A DNA stretch of 24,073 nucleotides from Leptofilum sp050292445 (GCA_050292445.1 JBNKLQ010000070.1:1-24073); one strand, 5' to 3'; shown: positions 1 to 8,106, numbered from the stretch's first letter. Numbers and translations are program-made. Notes: generated by a model not told the origin, from the letters alone.

Positions 1-236
1 CTAGCACCGCCTACGATCCCGAACCGCTCATCAAGCTGCTGCAACGCCTCAACCGCCAAATCACCGATCCACATTACTTCGTCGGCATCACCTTCTTCCT
101 GGAACCCGATCTGGCCATCCAAATCCCTGACATCTGGCAGCTAGAAATAGAACCGTATCTGGAAGAATATTTCTTCGACCAGCCAGATCAGGTCGAAGCC
201 TTCCGCTGGGCCAAAATCGCCAGCCAGCTACCCTAG
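1..236 (+). CDS. 3' end of an AAA+ ATPase gene, probably McrB-type (partial)
   Basis: The frame starting at base 3 is open from the window edge to a TAG at 234-236 and encodes the last 77 residues of a protein. The fragment has a FVGITFFL stretch, then WQLEIEPYLEEYFFDQP and a final FRWAKI. This resembles the C-terminal end of AAA_5/McrB-like GTPase or ATPase subunits, which carry a conserved PxLEEYF block just before the end. McrB subunits form rings that drive DNA translocation for the McrC nuclease. No Walker motif lies inside the window, so the assignment rests only on this tail and on remembered family similarity. A McrC-type gene is present in the same orientation, but only at 19476. The gene immediately downstream is on the opposite strand. 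Confidence 0.55.
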   Translation, partial: STAYDPEPLIKLLQRLNRQITDPHYFVGITFFLEPDLAIQIPDIWQLEIEPYLEEYFFDQPDQVEAFRWAKIASQLP

Positions 237-258
237 TAGCCACACATTCTTTGTGCGC

Positions 259-282
259 AAAAAACGCGGTAAGAAACCGCGC
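259..282 (-). terminator. Rho-independent terminator for the zinc-ribbon gene
   Basis: Read on the minus strand, CGCGGT and ACCGCG form a perfect 6-bp stem with a TTCTT loop. A run of six T follows (the A-run at 259-264 on the plus strand). It lies about 140 bases beyond the stop of the minus-strand gene at 420. On the plus strand the T-run is missing, so it should not stop the AAA+ gene. Confidence 0.55.
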
Positions 283-294
283 CTACACCACACT

Positions 295-410
295 TGTCAT
301 GCTGAGTGAAACGAAGCATCCCTACGGAGAGACTGCAATAGTTGTCTTGCTAGGCGAGGATCCTTTAAATTGACGGTTTAGAGGGATTTTTCGCTGCGCT
401 CAAAATGACA
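295..410. repeat. REP/MITE-like imperfect inverted repeat with TGTCAT ends
   Basis: The left end begins TGTCATGCTGAGTGAAACGA. The right end, read on the other strand, begins TGTCATTTTGAGCGCAGCGA. The two arms agree at roughly 20 of 27 positions, and the element ends in TGTCAT/ATGACA on both sides. It lies between two convergent genes and has no ORF of its own. Elements of this look (TGTCATGCTGAGCGAAGCGAAGCATC type) recur in many environmental bacterial genomes; that statement is from memory. It is probably a non-coding interspersed repeat. Confidence 0.6.
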
Positions 411-419
411 ATTGGGGAA

Positions 420-1910
420 TTAACCAAACAGTTTGGCGAAGAAGCCGCGTATGCCATGAGACGGCCGTTTCCCCACCACATCACCCGTCTGCCCATTCAC
501 CATCAAATTAAATATCTCCCCTTCCACCTTGTAACGGGCCAACCAGATGGGCAGCAGCGCCAGCTTAAACGATTCCACGACCAGCCCCAGCGACCCCAGC
601 CGCAAATTGTGTACATCATCTAGCGTGAGGCGATGCGGGTTCCGGCGCAGCTCCGTAAGCACCTGTTTGCGCGCCTGCAAAGAGGCATCGGCCAGGGGAA
701 TGGTGTGCCGCTCGGCGGGCCAGTCAGCCAAGTAAGCGCTGTCGTAGGCCACCAGGCCATCTAGATCAAAGACGGCAAAGCCTTTGGCCAGATCACGGTC
801 CAACCGGGTGCTGGCGGGTACGCGCACATCGTCGCTAAAGGCGAGGTGATTGCCAGAAATGGGTACCCAATCGTCTCCCTTTTTCACCTGGCCACCCCAG
901 CGAATCTCGCCACCCACATCAAACGTCCACAGCGGCAAATAAATACCTACGATAGGCGAGAGTGACGGCCGTTCCACTTCACCTTCCCTTAACCAACCCC
1001 GAATCGCTTTTTCTGCCTGTTCCAACGAAACGCGAAAAGGAATCAGGGCATGGGGCGGCATGATTTCGTGAGAAGCGGCCGTTTCCGTCACATACACTGA
1101 ATCGCAGTAAGGGCAGGTCATGGAGATGGCTTCTGGGGCCAGGACAAATTCCACGGCGCAGCCGTTGCACTGAAAAGTGCGCATCTGCACCGGGGCCAGA
1201 TGCCCCTTCGCCTGGGCCAAGGCCGTGGTGAACTCTTGCTCAAAGGAACCTTCGCCAAAACGGCCGTTTTTCGGCCGAGGCACGTCATCACCCACCACCT
1301 GCTCATAGCCACAAAAGCCGCAGCGTAACGTGGACCCATCCGCTAAATATTGCAGATTTCCGGCGCACTGTGGGCAAACAAACTGTTCGGCACTTGTCTG
1401 TTCCGGTTCTTCGCTGACTGTCTGACTGATCTTGTTGGGATCAATGATGTCTTTGGCCTGGAGACGGCCGTCTAGCAAAGCCAGGCCGCGACGCGCCACC
1501 CCATGCGTGGGGTCAAAAGCCAGCACCTGCTCCAGGCAATGCCGCTTGTCTGCTAGCTCCTCATACACTTCACTGAGCCAGAGCCACGCCTGCGCCTGTT
1601 GCTTTTCGTTAGAATCCGTCCGCAGTACCCAGGTGAGGTAATGAAACGCTTCATCCGTGTCGCCCGCTTTGGCAGCGGCCACACCCTGCCGCAGCAATTC
1701 GCGCACACCAGCGGTGCGCACGTTGGCAAAGCCGGATTCTTCCGTCGAAAATTGTTGGAGGTGCATTAGTTCCTGCGGTGTCTCCCGCTGGCGCACGATG
1801 GTGATTTTGTGGTTACACCGTTCACACTGACGGAAACGGCCGTCTGCCGAAAACACCAGCCGGTCGCCACACATTGGACATTGATTCTGGGAATTGTTGG
1901 CTTCAGTCAT
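420..1910 (-). CDS. Three-zinc-ribbon protein with a TPR-like segment
   Basis: The protein has 496 residues from the ATG at 1910. It has three four-cysteine zinc ribbons: C11/C14/C29/C32, C179/C182/C197/C200 and C248/C251/C266/C269. Between the first two lies a helical TPR-like stretch (about 70-150). The C-terminal part has a PPHALIPFRVSLEQAEKAI block followed by GIYLPLWTFD. That pattern is known from TFIIB-type zinc-ribbon proteins that are often mis-annotated as primosomal or helicase proteins. The function is unknown; binding of nucleic acid or protein through the ribbons is an inference. The frame stays open upstream to 2093, but that extension reads through a 7-bp tandem array and gives a low-complexity CHLPLAT repeat. 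I therefore place the start at 1910, just before the first CPMC ribbon. The gene is divergent from the ParA gene. Confidence 0.8.
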   Translation of the reverse strand: MTEANNSQNQCPMCGDRLVFSADGRFRQCERCNHKITIVRQRETPQELMHLQQFSTEESGFANVRTAGVRELLRQGVAAAKAGDTDEAFHYLTWVLRTDSNEKQQAQAWLWLSEVYEELADKRHCLEQVLAFDPTHGVARRGLALLDGRLQAKDIIDPNKISQTVSEEPEQTSAEQFVCPQCAGNLQYLADGSTLRCGFCGYEQVVGDDVPRPKNGRFGEGSFEQEFTTALAQAKGHLAPVQMRTFQCNGCAVEFVLAPEAISMTCPYCDSVYVTETAASHEIMPPHALIPFRVSLEQAEKAIRGWLREGEVERPSLSPIVGIYLPLWTFDVGGEIRWGGQVKKGDDWVPISGNHLAFSDDVRVPASTRLDRDLAKGFAVFDLDGLVAYDSAYLADWPAERHTIPLADASLQARKQVLTELRRNPHRLTLDDVHNLRLGSLGLVVESFKLALLPIWLARYKVEGEIFNLMVNGQTGDVVGKRPSHGIRGFFAKLFG

Positions 1911-1916
1911 ACCCAC

Positions 1917-1945
1917 ATTGTATAAGCGGCCTATGACAAAGTCAC
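1917..1945 (-). promoter_or_regulatory. Candidate sigma70-like promoter, possibly giving a leaderless mRNA
   Basis: On the minus strand GTGACT (1945-1940) and TACAAT (1922-1917) are separated by 17 bases. They match the -35 consensus at 4 of 6 and the -10 consensus at 5 of 6 positions. The predicted transcript start falls at or next to the ATG at 1910, which would leave almost no leader. Only a weak GTGGGT precedes that ATG. Confidence 0.35.
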
Positions 1946-1965
1946 CTACACCACGGTCATGGGGC

Positions 1966-2063
1966 GGCAAGTGGCAAGTGGCAAGCGGCAAGTGGCAAGT
2001 GGCAAGTGGCAAGTGGCAAGTGGCAAGTGGCAAGTGGCAAGTGGCAAGTGGCAAGTGGCAAGT
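1966..2063. repeat. 7-bp tandem array (GGCAAGT) x14
   Basis: Fourteen uninterrupted copies of GGCAAGT fill exactly 98 bases; the third copy reads GGCAAGC. Because 7 is not a multiple of 3 and the unit holds no stop in any phase, frames on both strands run through the array and create false protein extensions. The array sits between the promoters of two divergent genes. It resembles the short tandem heptanucleotide repeats (STRR) described in cyanobacteria. Copy number is probably unstable by slippage. Confidence 0.95.
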
Positions 2064-2147
2064 AAATGCTAAACTGAACTTACAAACCTGCAACCTGAAA
2101 CTTTTTACTTTTCACTGACAAGTTCCCCTCGCCTCTCACCACGCATA

Positions 2148-2156
2148 TGGTAAAAT
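2148..2156 (+). promoter_or_regulatory. Candidate extended -10 promoter for the ParA/coiled-coil operon
   Basis: TGGTAAAAT has the TGn extension plus a -10 box matching TATAAT at 5 of 6 positions. No good -35 hexamer lies 16-18 bases upstream, as is common for extended -10 promoters. Transcription would begin near 2163, about 43 bases before the ATG at 2206. Confidence 0.35.
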
Positions 2157-2205
2157 CACACCGTAGTCCCCAAACAGGTAAATAAAGCGACTTCTGTAGC
2201 AAATC

Positions 2206-3114
2206 ATGGCACAAAATTCAGGCAGGCAAGACAAAGTATTGGCTATCGTCAACCGTAAGGGAGGCGTGGCAAAAACCACCACCGCTATCAATTTGGCGCA
2301 TGGCCTATCGCGTAAACTGATGCGGCGCGTGGACACCAAAGATTTAGATAAAATCAGCGATCCCGACAACCTGTATCAATATCAAGATACGCATTACTAT
2401 TTGATGGGGCATGTGCTGCTGATCGATTTTGATCCGCAAGGGCACTGCGCGCGCGGGCTAGGCATCGACACGGGCAAGGCCGACATCGGCGACGTGCTGC
2501 TGGAACAGCGTCACATCACCGAAGCCGTCGTCTCCGCCGACCGCGCCGCCGAAGGCTTTCCCCGCCCTAACTTATGGATTTTGCCCGCATCTGATAATCT
2601 GGAACATGCCAAAGATATTCTGCGCGCCCAGGCATTTGCCATGCCCAGCACCAAAAATTACGGACTGGTGCGCATTTTGGAAGAGCGACTGGCAGTGGCA
2701 TTAGAGCGATTTACCTACATCATACTGGATTGCCCCCCGGCCCTGGACACCTTTACTCAGGCAGTGTACCAGTTTTCTGATTCGGCCATCGTGCCCGTGA
2801 AGCCAGATTATTTTTCGATGGCCGGGACGGGGCAGCACATCACCTCCATTTTTGAGGCACAAACGCGGGGCATTGATATTCGCGTTCATACCATTGTGCC
2901 CACGCTAAACGTGGCCCGGCAAAATCTGGACCAGCAAATGGTCGATGAGCTGCGCGAACAGTATGGCGATATGGTCAGCCAGCCGATTCCACGCAGCCAA
3001 ACGGTGGCTGAAGCGCCCGCTTACCAGCAAACCATCTTTGAATATGACGCGCGGTTTCTAAACCCGGCAACCATCGCTTACCAGGCATTAGTGGACAGAG
3101 TTTATTATGGCTAA
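2206..3114 (+). CDS. ParA/MinD-type P-loop ATPase
   Basis: The protein has 302 residues. It carries the deviant Walker A motif of the ParA/MinD family (NRKGGVAKTTT, signature Lys18 and P-loop Lys23). Walker A' is LLIDFDPQGH with Asp74 and Asp76, and the Walker B-like strand is YIILDCPP with Asp175. Such ATPases cycle on the nucleoid or membrane and position plasmids, chromosomes or protein cargoes. An insertion of about 30 residues (36-69, with a charged KDLDKISDPDN segment) separates Walker A from A'; it is longer than in typical Soj proteins. The 3' end overlaps the next gene by 8 bases, so the two are probably translated together. No parB or parS-like site is visible. No clear Shine-Dalgarno precedes the ATG. 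The family is certain; the cargo is not known. Confidence 0.92.
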   Translation: MAQNSGRQDKVLAIVNRKGGVAKTTTAINLAHGLSRKLMRRVDTKDLDKISDPDNLYQYQDTHYYLMGHVLLIDFDPQGHCARGLGIDTGKADIGDVLLEQRHITEAVVSADRAAEGFPRPNLWILPASDNLEHAKDILRAQAFAMPSTKNYGLVRILEERLAVALERFTYIILDCPPALDTFTQAVYQFSDSAIVPVKPDYFSMAGTGQHITSIFEAQTRGIDIRVHTIVPTLNVARQNLDQQMVDELREQYGDMVSQPIPRSQTVAEAPAYQQTIFEYDARFLNPATIAYQALVDRVYYG

Positions 3115-3835
3115 GAAGAAAACCAGCAAAGCAGCCCAACAAGACAATTCAGCCGATCCGCTGAGCAATGTGGAGACGTTTGATCCGAAGCAGGTGGAGA
3201 AGGAAACGGCCGTTCGCAGCCAAAGAAAACCGATTTCCCCACTCGGGCCACCTCAGCCTGTCCCCACCCCGCCACAGCTAACCACGCCACTGCCCACCAG
3301 CCAACCCAGTGAAGATGTAGCTGCGCTCAAAGCCGAGATTCGTGCTCTGGAAAAACGAAACACGGAATTGGAAACGGCCGTTGCCCAGCACAAAGAAACC
3401 ATTGAAGAACTCAAAGCCGAACGTGACATCCGTCTGAAGCTGGAGCGGGAAATGGCGGGCATGGAAGTAGAAATCCGGCAGGTGCGCCACGCTACCGCTG
3501 CCCTGGAAGAAGAACGGAAATCCCGGCTGGAGTTGGAACGGCGTCTGGCCACGCTGGAGGTTATCGCCCAGCGTGCCGAAGAAGCCTCGGCCCAGCTGGT
3601 AGACGAGCGGCAAATGCGGGTCCAGCTAGAGCGGGAAAAAGCAACGCTAGAAGTGCAGGTGCAAAGCTTGCAAAAATTGGATACGCTGCTTTCTGAAGAG
3701 CGCCAGGCCCGCATGAACGCCCAATCCCGCGCCTCCACGGCCGAAGCCCGGCTGGCCCGGATGGAAGGGGAAGTTAACCAGCAAGGCGGTGAAGGTGGAC
3801 GCTCTTTCCTGGATCGCCTGCGCGGCCGTCCCTAA
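3107..3835 (+). CDS. Coiled-coil partner of the ParA-like ATPase, with 31-residue repeats
   Basis: The protein has 242 residues. Residues 1-70 are a lysine-rich start and a Pro/Thr-rich, probably disordered linker. Residues 70-225 are a long charged coiled coil. The last residues, GRSFLDRLRGRP, form a short basic tail. The coil contains four copies of an ER-x-x-R-(L/V/M) block beginning at residues 105, 136, 167 and 198, exactly 31 residues apart. The first three continue with LER and (M/L)EV. The ATG lies inside the last codons of the ParA gene, so translation is coupled. By analogy with ParA-partner pairs such as McdA/McdB, it may link the ATPase to a cargo. It has no similarity I recognise to ParB, and its function is inferred only from position and shape. 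Confidence 0.85.
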   Translation: MAKKKTSKAAQQDNSADPLSNVETFDPKQVEKETAVRSQRKPISPLGPPQPVPTPPQLTTPLPTSQPSEDVAALKAEIRALEKRNTELETAVAQHKETIEELKAERDIRLKLEREMAGMEVEIRQVRHATAALEEERKSRLELERRLATLEVIAQRAEEASAQLVDERQMRVQLEREKATLEVQVQSLQKLDTLLSEERQARMNAQSRASTAEARLARMEGEVNQQGGEGGRSFLDRLRGRP

Positions 3836-3877
3836 AACGAACCAATCGTGCCCTTTGAAAGAGTACCAGGTCACCTC

Positions 3878-6800
3878 TTACGTAGAAGCTTCCGTCCAGG
3901 CCTTTTCTAGCGATTTCATCACCTTTTGAAACTCGGGTGCCTCTTGAAGCCCGGTCAATTCCACCGATGCCTCACGTAAATCAAAAATAGCAACGTAAAG
4001 TGGCCCGCGTCGGCCAGGTGGCTGCCGGTGATTCACCAACTCGATTGCCCGTTCATACTGGGCCTGCGCCTGGTCATAATCGCCATTGCTCATCAGGCAC
4101 AGCGCGTAATCAAACTGTTCGTAGGGAGAATCGTGATCTTGGCCAAGGATTTTTTGGTAGATTTCTTTTGCTTCTTCATATCTACCCAATCGGTAATAGG
4201 CCCAGGCCAATAAATACAGGTCATCGTCAGAGCTGTCCGGCCCCGTTAACTGTTTAACCAGCCGCTTGGATTGTTCTTTAGCTTTCTCAGTCTCTCCCAA
4301 CTGGTAATATGCTTCGGCGATGCCATCTTGCACCCAAACATTATCACTTTCTATTTTCAGGGCAGCGCTATACGCTGCAAGACATTCTTGGCCCCGTGTT
4401 TGTCCCAGGTTACGCAGTGCAGACCCCTTCAGTTGATACGCCCAACCATAACCGGCATTAATTGACGTAGCTTGATCAAGGACGGTGACGGCCGTTTCAT
4501 ATTCAGCAAATTCGCACAGGATATTCCCTTTTTGGGCCAGTAGTTCCGGGTTATCTGGTTGTAAATTTAATGCCTGATCAATCACTTCTAACAACTGATC
4601 ATACTTTTCCAACAGCCATAAACCATTGACGCGACCGTGAAGGGCTCTGATCATCTGGGAGGTGTCGCCTAATTTCTGGGCCAATGCATAAGCCTTCTCA
4701 GATGTCGTTACAACCTGTTCCCCCTTTTTCTGCGCTTGATACAAATTTAGCCGGGCAAATAATACCTCCAACTCACTGGCTGGAAGTTCCAATCTACCAT
4801 ATATCTCTTCGGCATTGTCTATAAATTTTTCCGCTTCAGAAAATTCTCCCTGGGCAATTGCCAGATTGCTTAAAGCCAGAAGGGTTGCTGCTTCCTCTAA
4901 TGGATATACGACGTCTCTAGCAAGAGCCAGGGCTTCATTATATTTCTGGTTTGCCTGCTCATAATCACCACGCGATTCATAAACGAGAGCAATATCCCTG
5001 AGAGCGCCAACTTCTTCTGAACGCAATTGATGTTGGCGGGTAATCTCCATTACTTGCTGATAATACTCTATGGCCTGCTCGAATCGTCCCTCTAACTGGC
5101 TCACATCTGCCAGACCTCGTAAGGCTTCAATTTCTCCATCGGGAACTTGCAGAATTTTGAAGGAGTCCAGGGCAGACTCAAAATATTCGATGGCTTTTAC
5201 CCAATCGTAACGTCTAATTTTGACCTGGCCTAACATAGCGACTAGACGCGCTTCGCCTTCACGATATCCCAGGTTTTGGTATAATTCATGAGCCTCACGA
5301 ATGTGCGTCTCGGCTAGGTCCAGATCTCCACTAATAGTGTCCAAATTGGCCAGACCTACTAAAGCAATAGCTTGATTTGTTGGGTCGTCTAATTCTTGGG
5401 CTAAAGCAAGTGCCCTTTCATAATTTTCACGCGCTTCCTTTAGATCCGAACGTTGCAACTGGACTTCAGCTAAGCCAAGCAGAGCGTTCATTTCGGAGAA
5501 AGGATCCTCCGTTTCTACAGCCATCTGTAATAATTGGTGTTGAAATTCTTCAGCCAATTGCCGCAACTCTAAATCGCCACTGTTAGTCGCCAGCCCGAAG
5601 AGGAACTGTAATGCGCGTTGAGCTCCATACATACTGTCAAGGAAACTGTAAATCTGCCCAGCGAGTCGCCCACTGGCAGCTCCTAGATCATATTGGGCCC
5701 GATTGTCATAGATATAGGCTAGATTGAGCCAGGAGTCTGCTAGCCGGGTGTCAGCCACGATGAGCAAAAAGGGGATTTCCCCATCTTGCTCAGCCGGGGC
5801 TAAACTCTCTGTATCATCACCTTCAATATCTATAGAAAAAAGGACCAACTCAGGTTCGGCAGAGGACTCAGATTCCTCTTCGGCTTCCGATTCTTCTGGT
5901 TCCGTCTCCCAGTAATCCCAACTTAAAGGATCAAACCATCTCAACTTGCCAGGTAATTTCTCATCTTGATTCAAACCAACATCAAATATCAGTTCTCCTT
6001 CCTCATTTTCGAATACTATAAAAACTAGAGAGCGAATACATTGATAAATCGCTTCTAGAAAGTAATTTTCGGCCAGCGTGTAATCACTACGGGCAACAGC
6101 AATGTGACCAAGGCCTTGTAAAGCTTCTACATGAAGGTCTGATCCAGGGGCAAACGCTTCCAACTCCCGCCGCAAAGTCTCATATACTTCTTGAGACTCA
6201 TCATATCGCCCTGCCAGCCGCAACCCGTCCGCAAGGTAGCGTCTTACATATGCTTTAATAGCTGACGAAACGAACTTGTCATCGGCAGATAAAAGCTCTG
6301 CCGCTAGCTGCTCTACATCTGCCAAATTGTTATTTAAATAGGCAACGACCAGTTTCCAATATTGGAGCAAGGTCATCGTATCGGAAGAAACGCGATCAGC
6401 CTTAGCGTGTTCCTCAATCACCTGGACCAAAGACTCACAATGCCCAGCAAGGCCAACGGATGCCAGGTCCGCTACCAATTCATCAATCTCGGCGACGGCC
6501 GTTTCCTCATCAGTAATGAGGGCATGGTAAAGTCGCTCAATGGCTATTTCCCAGTCAATACCTTCATCGGCATCCAGGCCCTGGCTAAAATATTCAGCGG
6601 CTTTTTGGCTCACGGCACGATAAAATTCACGCTCTTCACGCCACAAATAGGCCAGGACAGCATCACGTGTGACATCATGAAAGTTATGGCCTCGTTCAGG
6701 GTAAGCCTCGACAAAAGAAAGTTCCTGAAGCTGTTCATAAATCGTCTCGATTGAGATTTCATCAGACGACGCTTCTTTTTCTTTAAGATGGGAAGGACGG

Positions 6801-6985
6801 CCAACATCCATAACGGCCGTCAAAAGTTGCGGGTTAAACCAATGTAAAATAAATCCCCGGTAGGCAGCAGCTTCAACTGCCGGTGGTAACATTGACAGCG
6901 TAACGCGTGTGATTTCCCACAAAAATTGCTCGCGGCTTTGCTCCGCCTGCAAGGTATCTAATAAATCCTGCATAGAGTCGCTCAT
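3878..6985 (-). CDS. Large TPR protein with N-terminal winged-helix-like region, partner of a STAND ATPase
   Basis: The protein has 1035 residues. Residues 1-150 are helical and include FHDVTRDAVLAYL, which looks like the winged-helix or lid segment that normally follows the nucleotide-binding core in STAND proteins. From about 260 to the end it is mostly tetratricopeptide repeats, for example NYERALALAQELDDP and RYEEAKEIYQKIL. Around residues 355-400 lies a very acidic insert rich in Glu and Ser, probably disordered. No P-loop is visible. The start ATG overlaps the stop of the upstream ATPase gene (ATGA at 6985-6982), so the two are one transcription and translation unit. TPR superhelices usually bind peptides or partner proteins. 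No catalytic effector domain is recognisable. Only three ACGGCCGT octamers occur in this gene. Confidence 0.85.
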   Translation of the reverse strand: MSDSMQDLLDTLQAEQSREQFLWEITRVTLSMLPPAVEAAAYRGFILHWFNPQLLTAVMDVGRPSHLKEKEASSDEISIETIYEQLQELSFVEAYPERGHNFHDVTRDAVLAYLWREEREFYRAVSQKAAEYFSQGLDADEGIDWEIAIERLYHALITDEETAVAEIDELVADLASVGLAGHCESLVQVIEEHAKADRVSSDTMTLLQYWKLVVAYLNNNLADVEQLAAELLSADDKFVSSAIKAYVRRYLADGLRLAGRYDESQEVYETLRRELEAFAPGSDLHVEALQGLGHIAVARSDYTLAENYFLEAIYQCIRSLVFIVFENEEGELIFDVGLNQDEKLPGKLRWFDPLSWDYWETEPEESEAEEESESSAEPELVLFSIDIEGDDTESLAPAEQDGEIPFLLIVADTRLADSWLNLAYIYDNRAQYDLGAASGRLAGQIYSFLDSMYGAQRALQFLFGLATNSGDLELRQLAEEFQHQLLQMAVETEDPFSEMNALLGLAEVQLQRSDLKEARENYERALALAQELDDPTNQAIALVGLANLDTISGDLDLAETHIREAHELYQNLGYREGEARLVAMLGQVKIRRYDWVKAIEYFESALDSFKILQVPDGEIEALRGLADVSQLEGRFEQAIEYYQQVMEITRQHQLRSEEVGALRDIALVYESRGDYEQANQKYNEALALARDVVYPLEEAATLLALSNLAIAQGEFSEAEKFIDNAEEIYGRLELPASELEVLFARLNLYQAQKKGEQVVTTSEKAYALAQKLGDTSQMIRALHGRVNGLWLLEKYDQLLEVIDQALNLQPDNPELLAQKGNILCEFAEYETAVTVLDQATSINAGYGWAYQLKGSALRNLGQTRGQECLAAYSAALKIESDNVWVQDGIAEAYYQLGETEKAKEQSKRLVKQLTGPDSSDDDLYLLAWAYYRLGRYEEAKEIYQKILGQDHDSPYEQFDYALCLMSNGDYDQAQAQYERAIELVNHRQPPGRRGPLYVAIFDLREASVELTGLQEAPEFQKVMKSLEKAWTEAST

Positions 6986-8037
6986 GAGGCACCTTCCGCC
7001 ATCTTTAAATGAGTTTCCAGAATTTGGGCCACTCTTTGTGGTGCTCCCTCCGAAATCTGATGGATTTGATTGATACTTATGATTAAATCATCCGTACTCA
7101 ATCTTAGCCGTTCTACAAATTCCTGGACGTGAGCCTGCGTCAAAGCTTGTAGAGAATGGCTCAAGCACCACTCTTTGACCTCGGATTCCAGATTAGGGAT
7201 TTGGCGTCCGGCAATAACGACAACCAGGCCGGGAATTAATCGTGCCATTCTGAGAAAATCGCCACTCAACCAATTCTGGATCTCCCGCTGGCCTTGCTCA
7301 TAGGTATCAATGAGGATTACGGCCCGTTTTTGACTATCTTTCAGTAGAATTTCCAGATCTTCGAAAAATGCCGTCATCAGTCTTTGGCGGTGATGGCTCC
7401 GTTCTTTTCTGGGCATATCTTCCAATTTTTTCTCAGTCCCACCCCAGACCAGCAGCGAAAATCGACGTGGCCGCAATCCTGCCGGCAGATCGCCACGAAA
7501 CCTATAGGGGCGCAGCTGAACGACCCTCTGGAATAATTCCTGAAAACGGCCGCGATTATCCATATATTGCACCAGATCTAAAGCTCTTGCCGACTTATTT
7601 TCCCCAGCCAGATTTTCGTAATCTAGCGCTAGGTCGTAAACAAGTTGGCGAAGATCAGCATCATTAAAGGTATTGTTTAAAACCTCTAGCACAATTTTGC
7701 GTTCCTGTCTCTCCTCAAACAAAATTGGCCGAAAGCCCTCAAAAATGTCACTACATATGTTGTAATAACTGACAAATTGCTCACGGCCTAGAGACTCACA
7801 CAACCTAAACAAAATATTATCCAGACTGTAACTATTTCCTTTAAGGTTAATTCGGGCTCTTGGATGCGAAGAACTTAAGGACCAGAACTCTTCAAGCAGA
7901 CGTGTTTTCCCCATCCCCCCACCAGCTTGAATAAGTAATATATGTTGTGGGCTTTCCCCCTGGAGTATGGACAAAAAATCATTTCTCTGCTCATCCCGAT
8001 CTAAAAAAACCTCTTTAATTTTTGGATGCTGTGCCAT
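6982..8037 (-). CDS. STAND/NACHT-like P-loop ATPase
   Basis: The protein has 351 residues. Walker A is GGGMGKT (39-45), preceded by a hydrophobic strand HILLIQA. Walker B is AVILIDTYEQ (Asp244). A further strand, LVVVIAGRQIP (271-281), fits the sensor strand of AAA/STAND ATPases. The N-terminal IKEVFLDRDEQRNDFLSIL is the usual FxGRxxE-type lead-in. The protein ends right after the ATPase core, and the winged-helix and TPR parts seem to be encoded by the next gene, which overlaps by 4 bases. A good Shine-Dalgarno, AGGAGG, precedes the ATG. STAND ATPases act as ligand-triggered switches in regulation, immunity or conflict systems. Which one this is cannot be told from the sequence. Confidence 0.85.
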   Translation of the reverse strand: MAQHPKIKEVFLDRDEQRNDFLSILQGESPQHILLIQAGGGMGKTRLLEEFWSLSSSHPRARINLKGNSYSLDNILFRLCESLGREQFVSYYNICSDIFEGFRPILFEERQERKIVLEVLNNTFNDADLRQLVYDLALDYENLAGENKSARALDLVQYMDNRGRFQELFQRVVQLRPYRFRGDLPAGLRPRRFSLLVWGGTEKKLEDMPRKERSHHRQRLMTAFFEDLEILLKDSQKRAVILIDTYEQGQREIQNWLSGDFLRMARLIPGLVVVIAGRQIPNLESEVKEWCLSHSLQALTQAHVQEFVERLRLSTDDLIISINQIHQISEGAPQRVAQILETHLKMAEGAS

Positions 8038-8097
8038 TTCTCCCTCCTACTGTGGAAAAGCAGACTCTGAGGTTACTCCTTAATATCCTGTGTATTC

Positions 8098-8106
8098 AGT
8101 ATAGCA
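8098..8106 (-). promoter_or_regulatory. Candidate extended -10 promoter for the STAND/TPR operon
   Basis: On the minus strand TGCTATACT joins a TGn extension to a -10 box matching TATAAT at 5 of 6 positions. The -35 region is weak. The predicted start near 8091 leaves a leader of about 54 bases with AGGAGG just before the ATG at 8037. Confidence 0.4.

Noticed and set aside
405..623. 72-codon plus-strand frame
   Set aside because: It starts inside the REP-like repeat and runs antisense to the end of the zinc-ribbon gene.
1966..2063. CRISPR-like array
   Set aside because: The units are 7 bp and contiguous, with no spacers and no cas genes.
1911..2093. N-terminal extension of the zinc-ribbon protein with repeated CHLPLAT
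   Set aside because: It is produced by reading through the 7-bp array. The zinc-ribbon fold starts just after the ATG at 1910, and a promoter-like element lies inside the extension.
1894..2118. Plus-strand frame with GKWQVAS repeats
   Set aside because: It is the same 7-bp array read on the other strand, with no Shine-Dalgarno and overlap with the real gene start.
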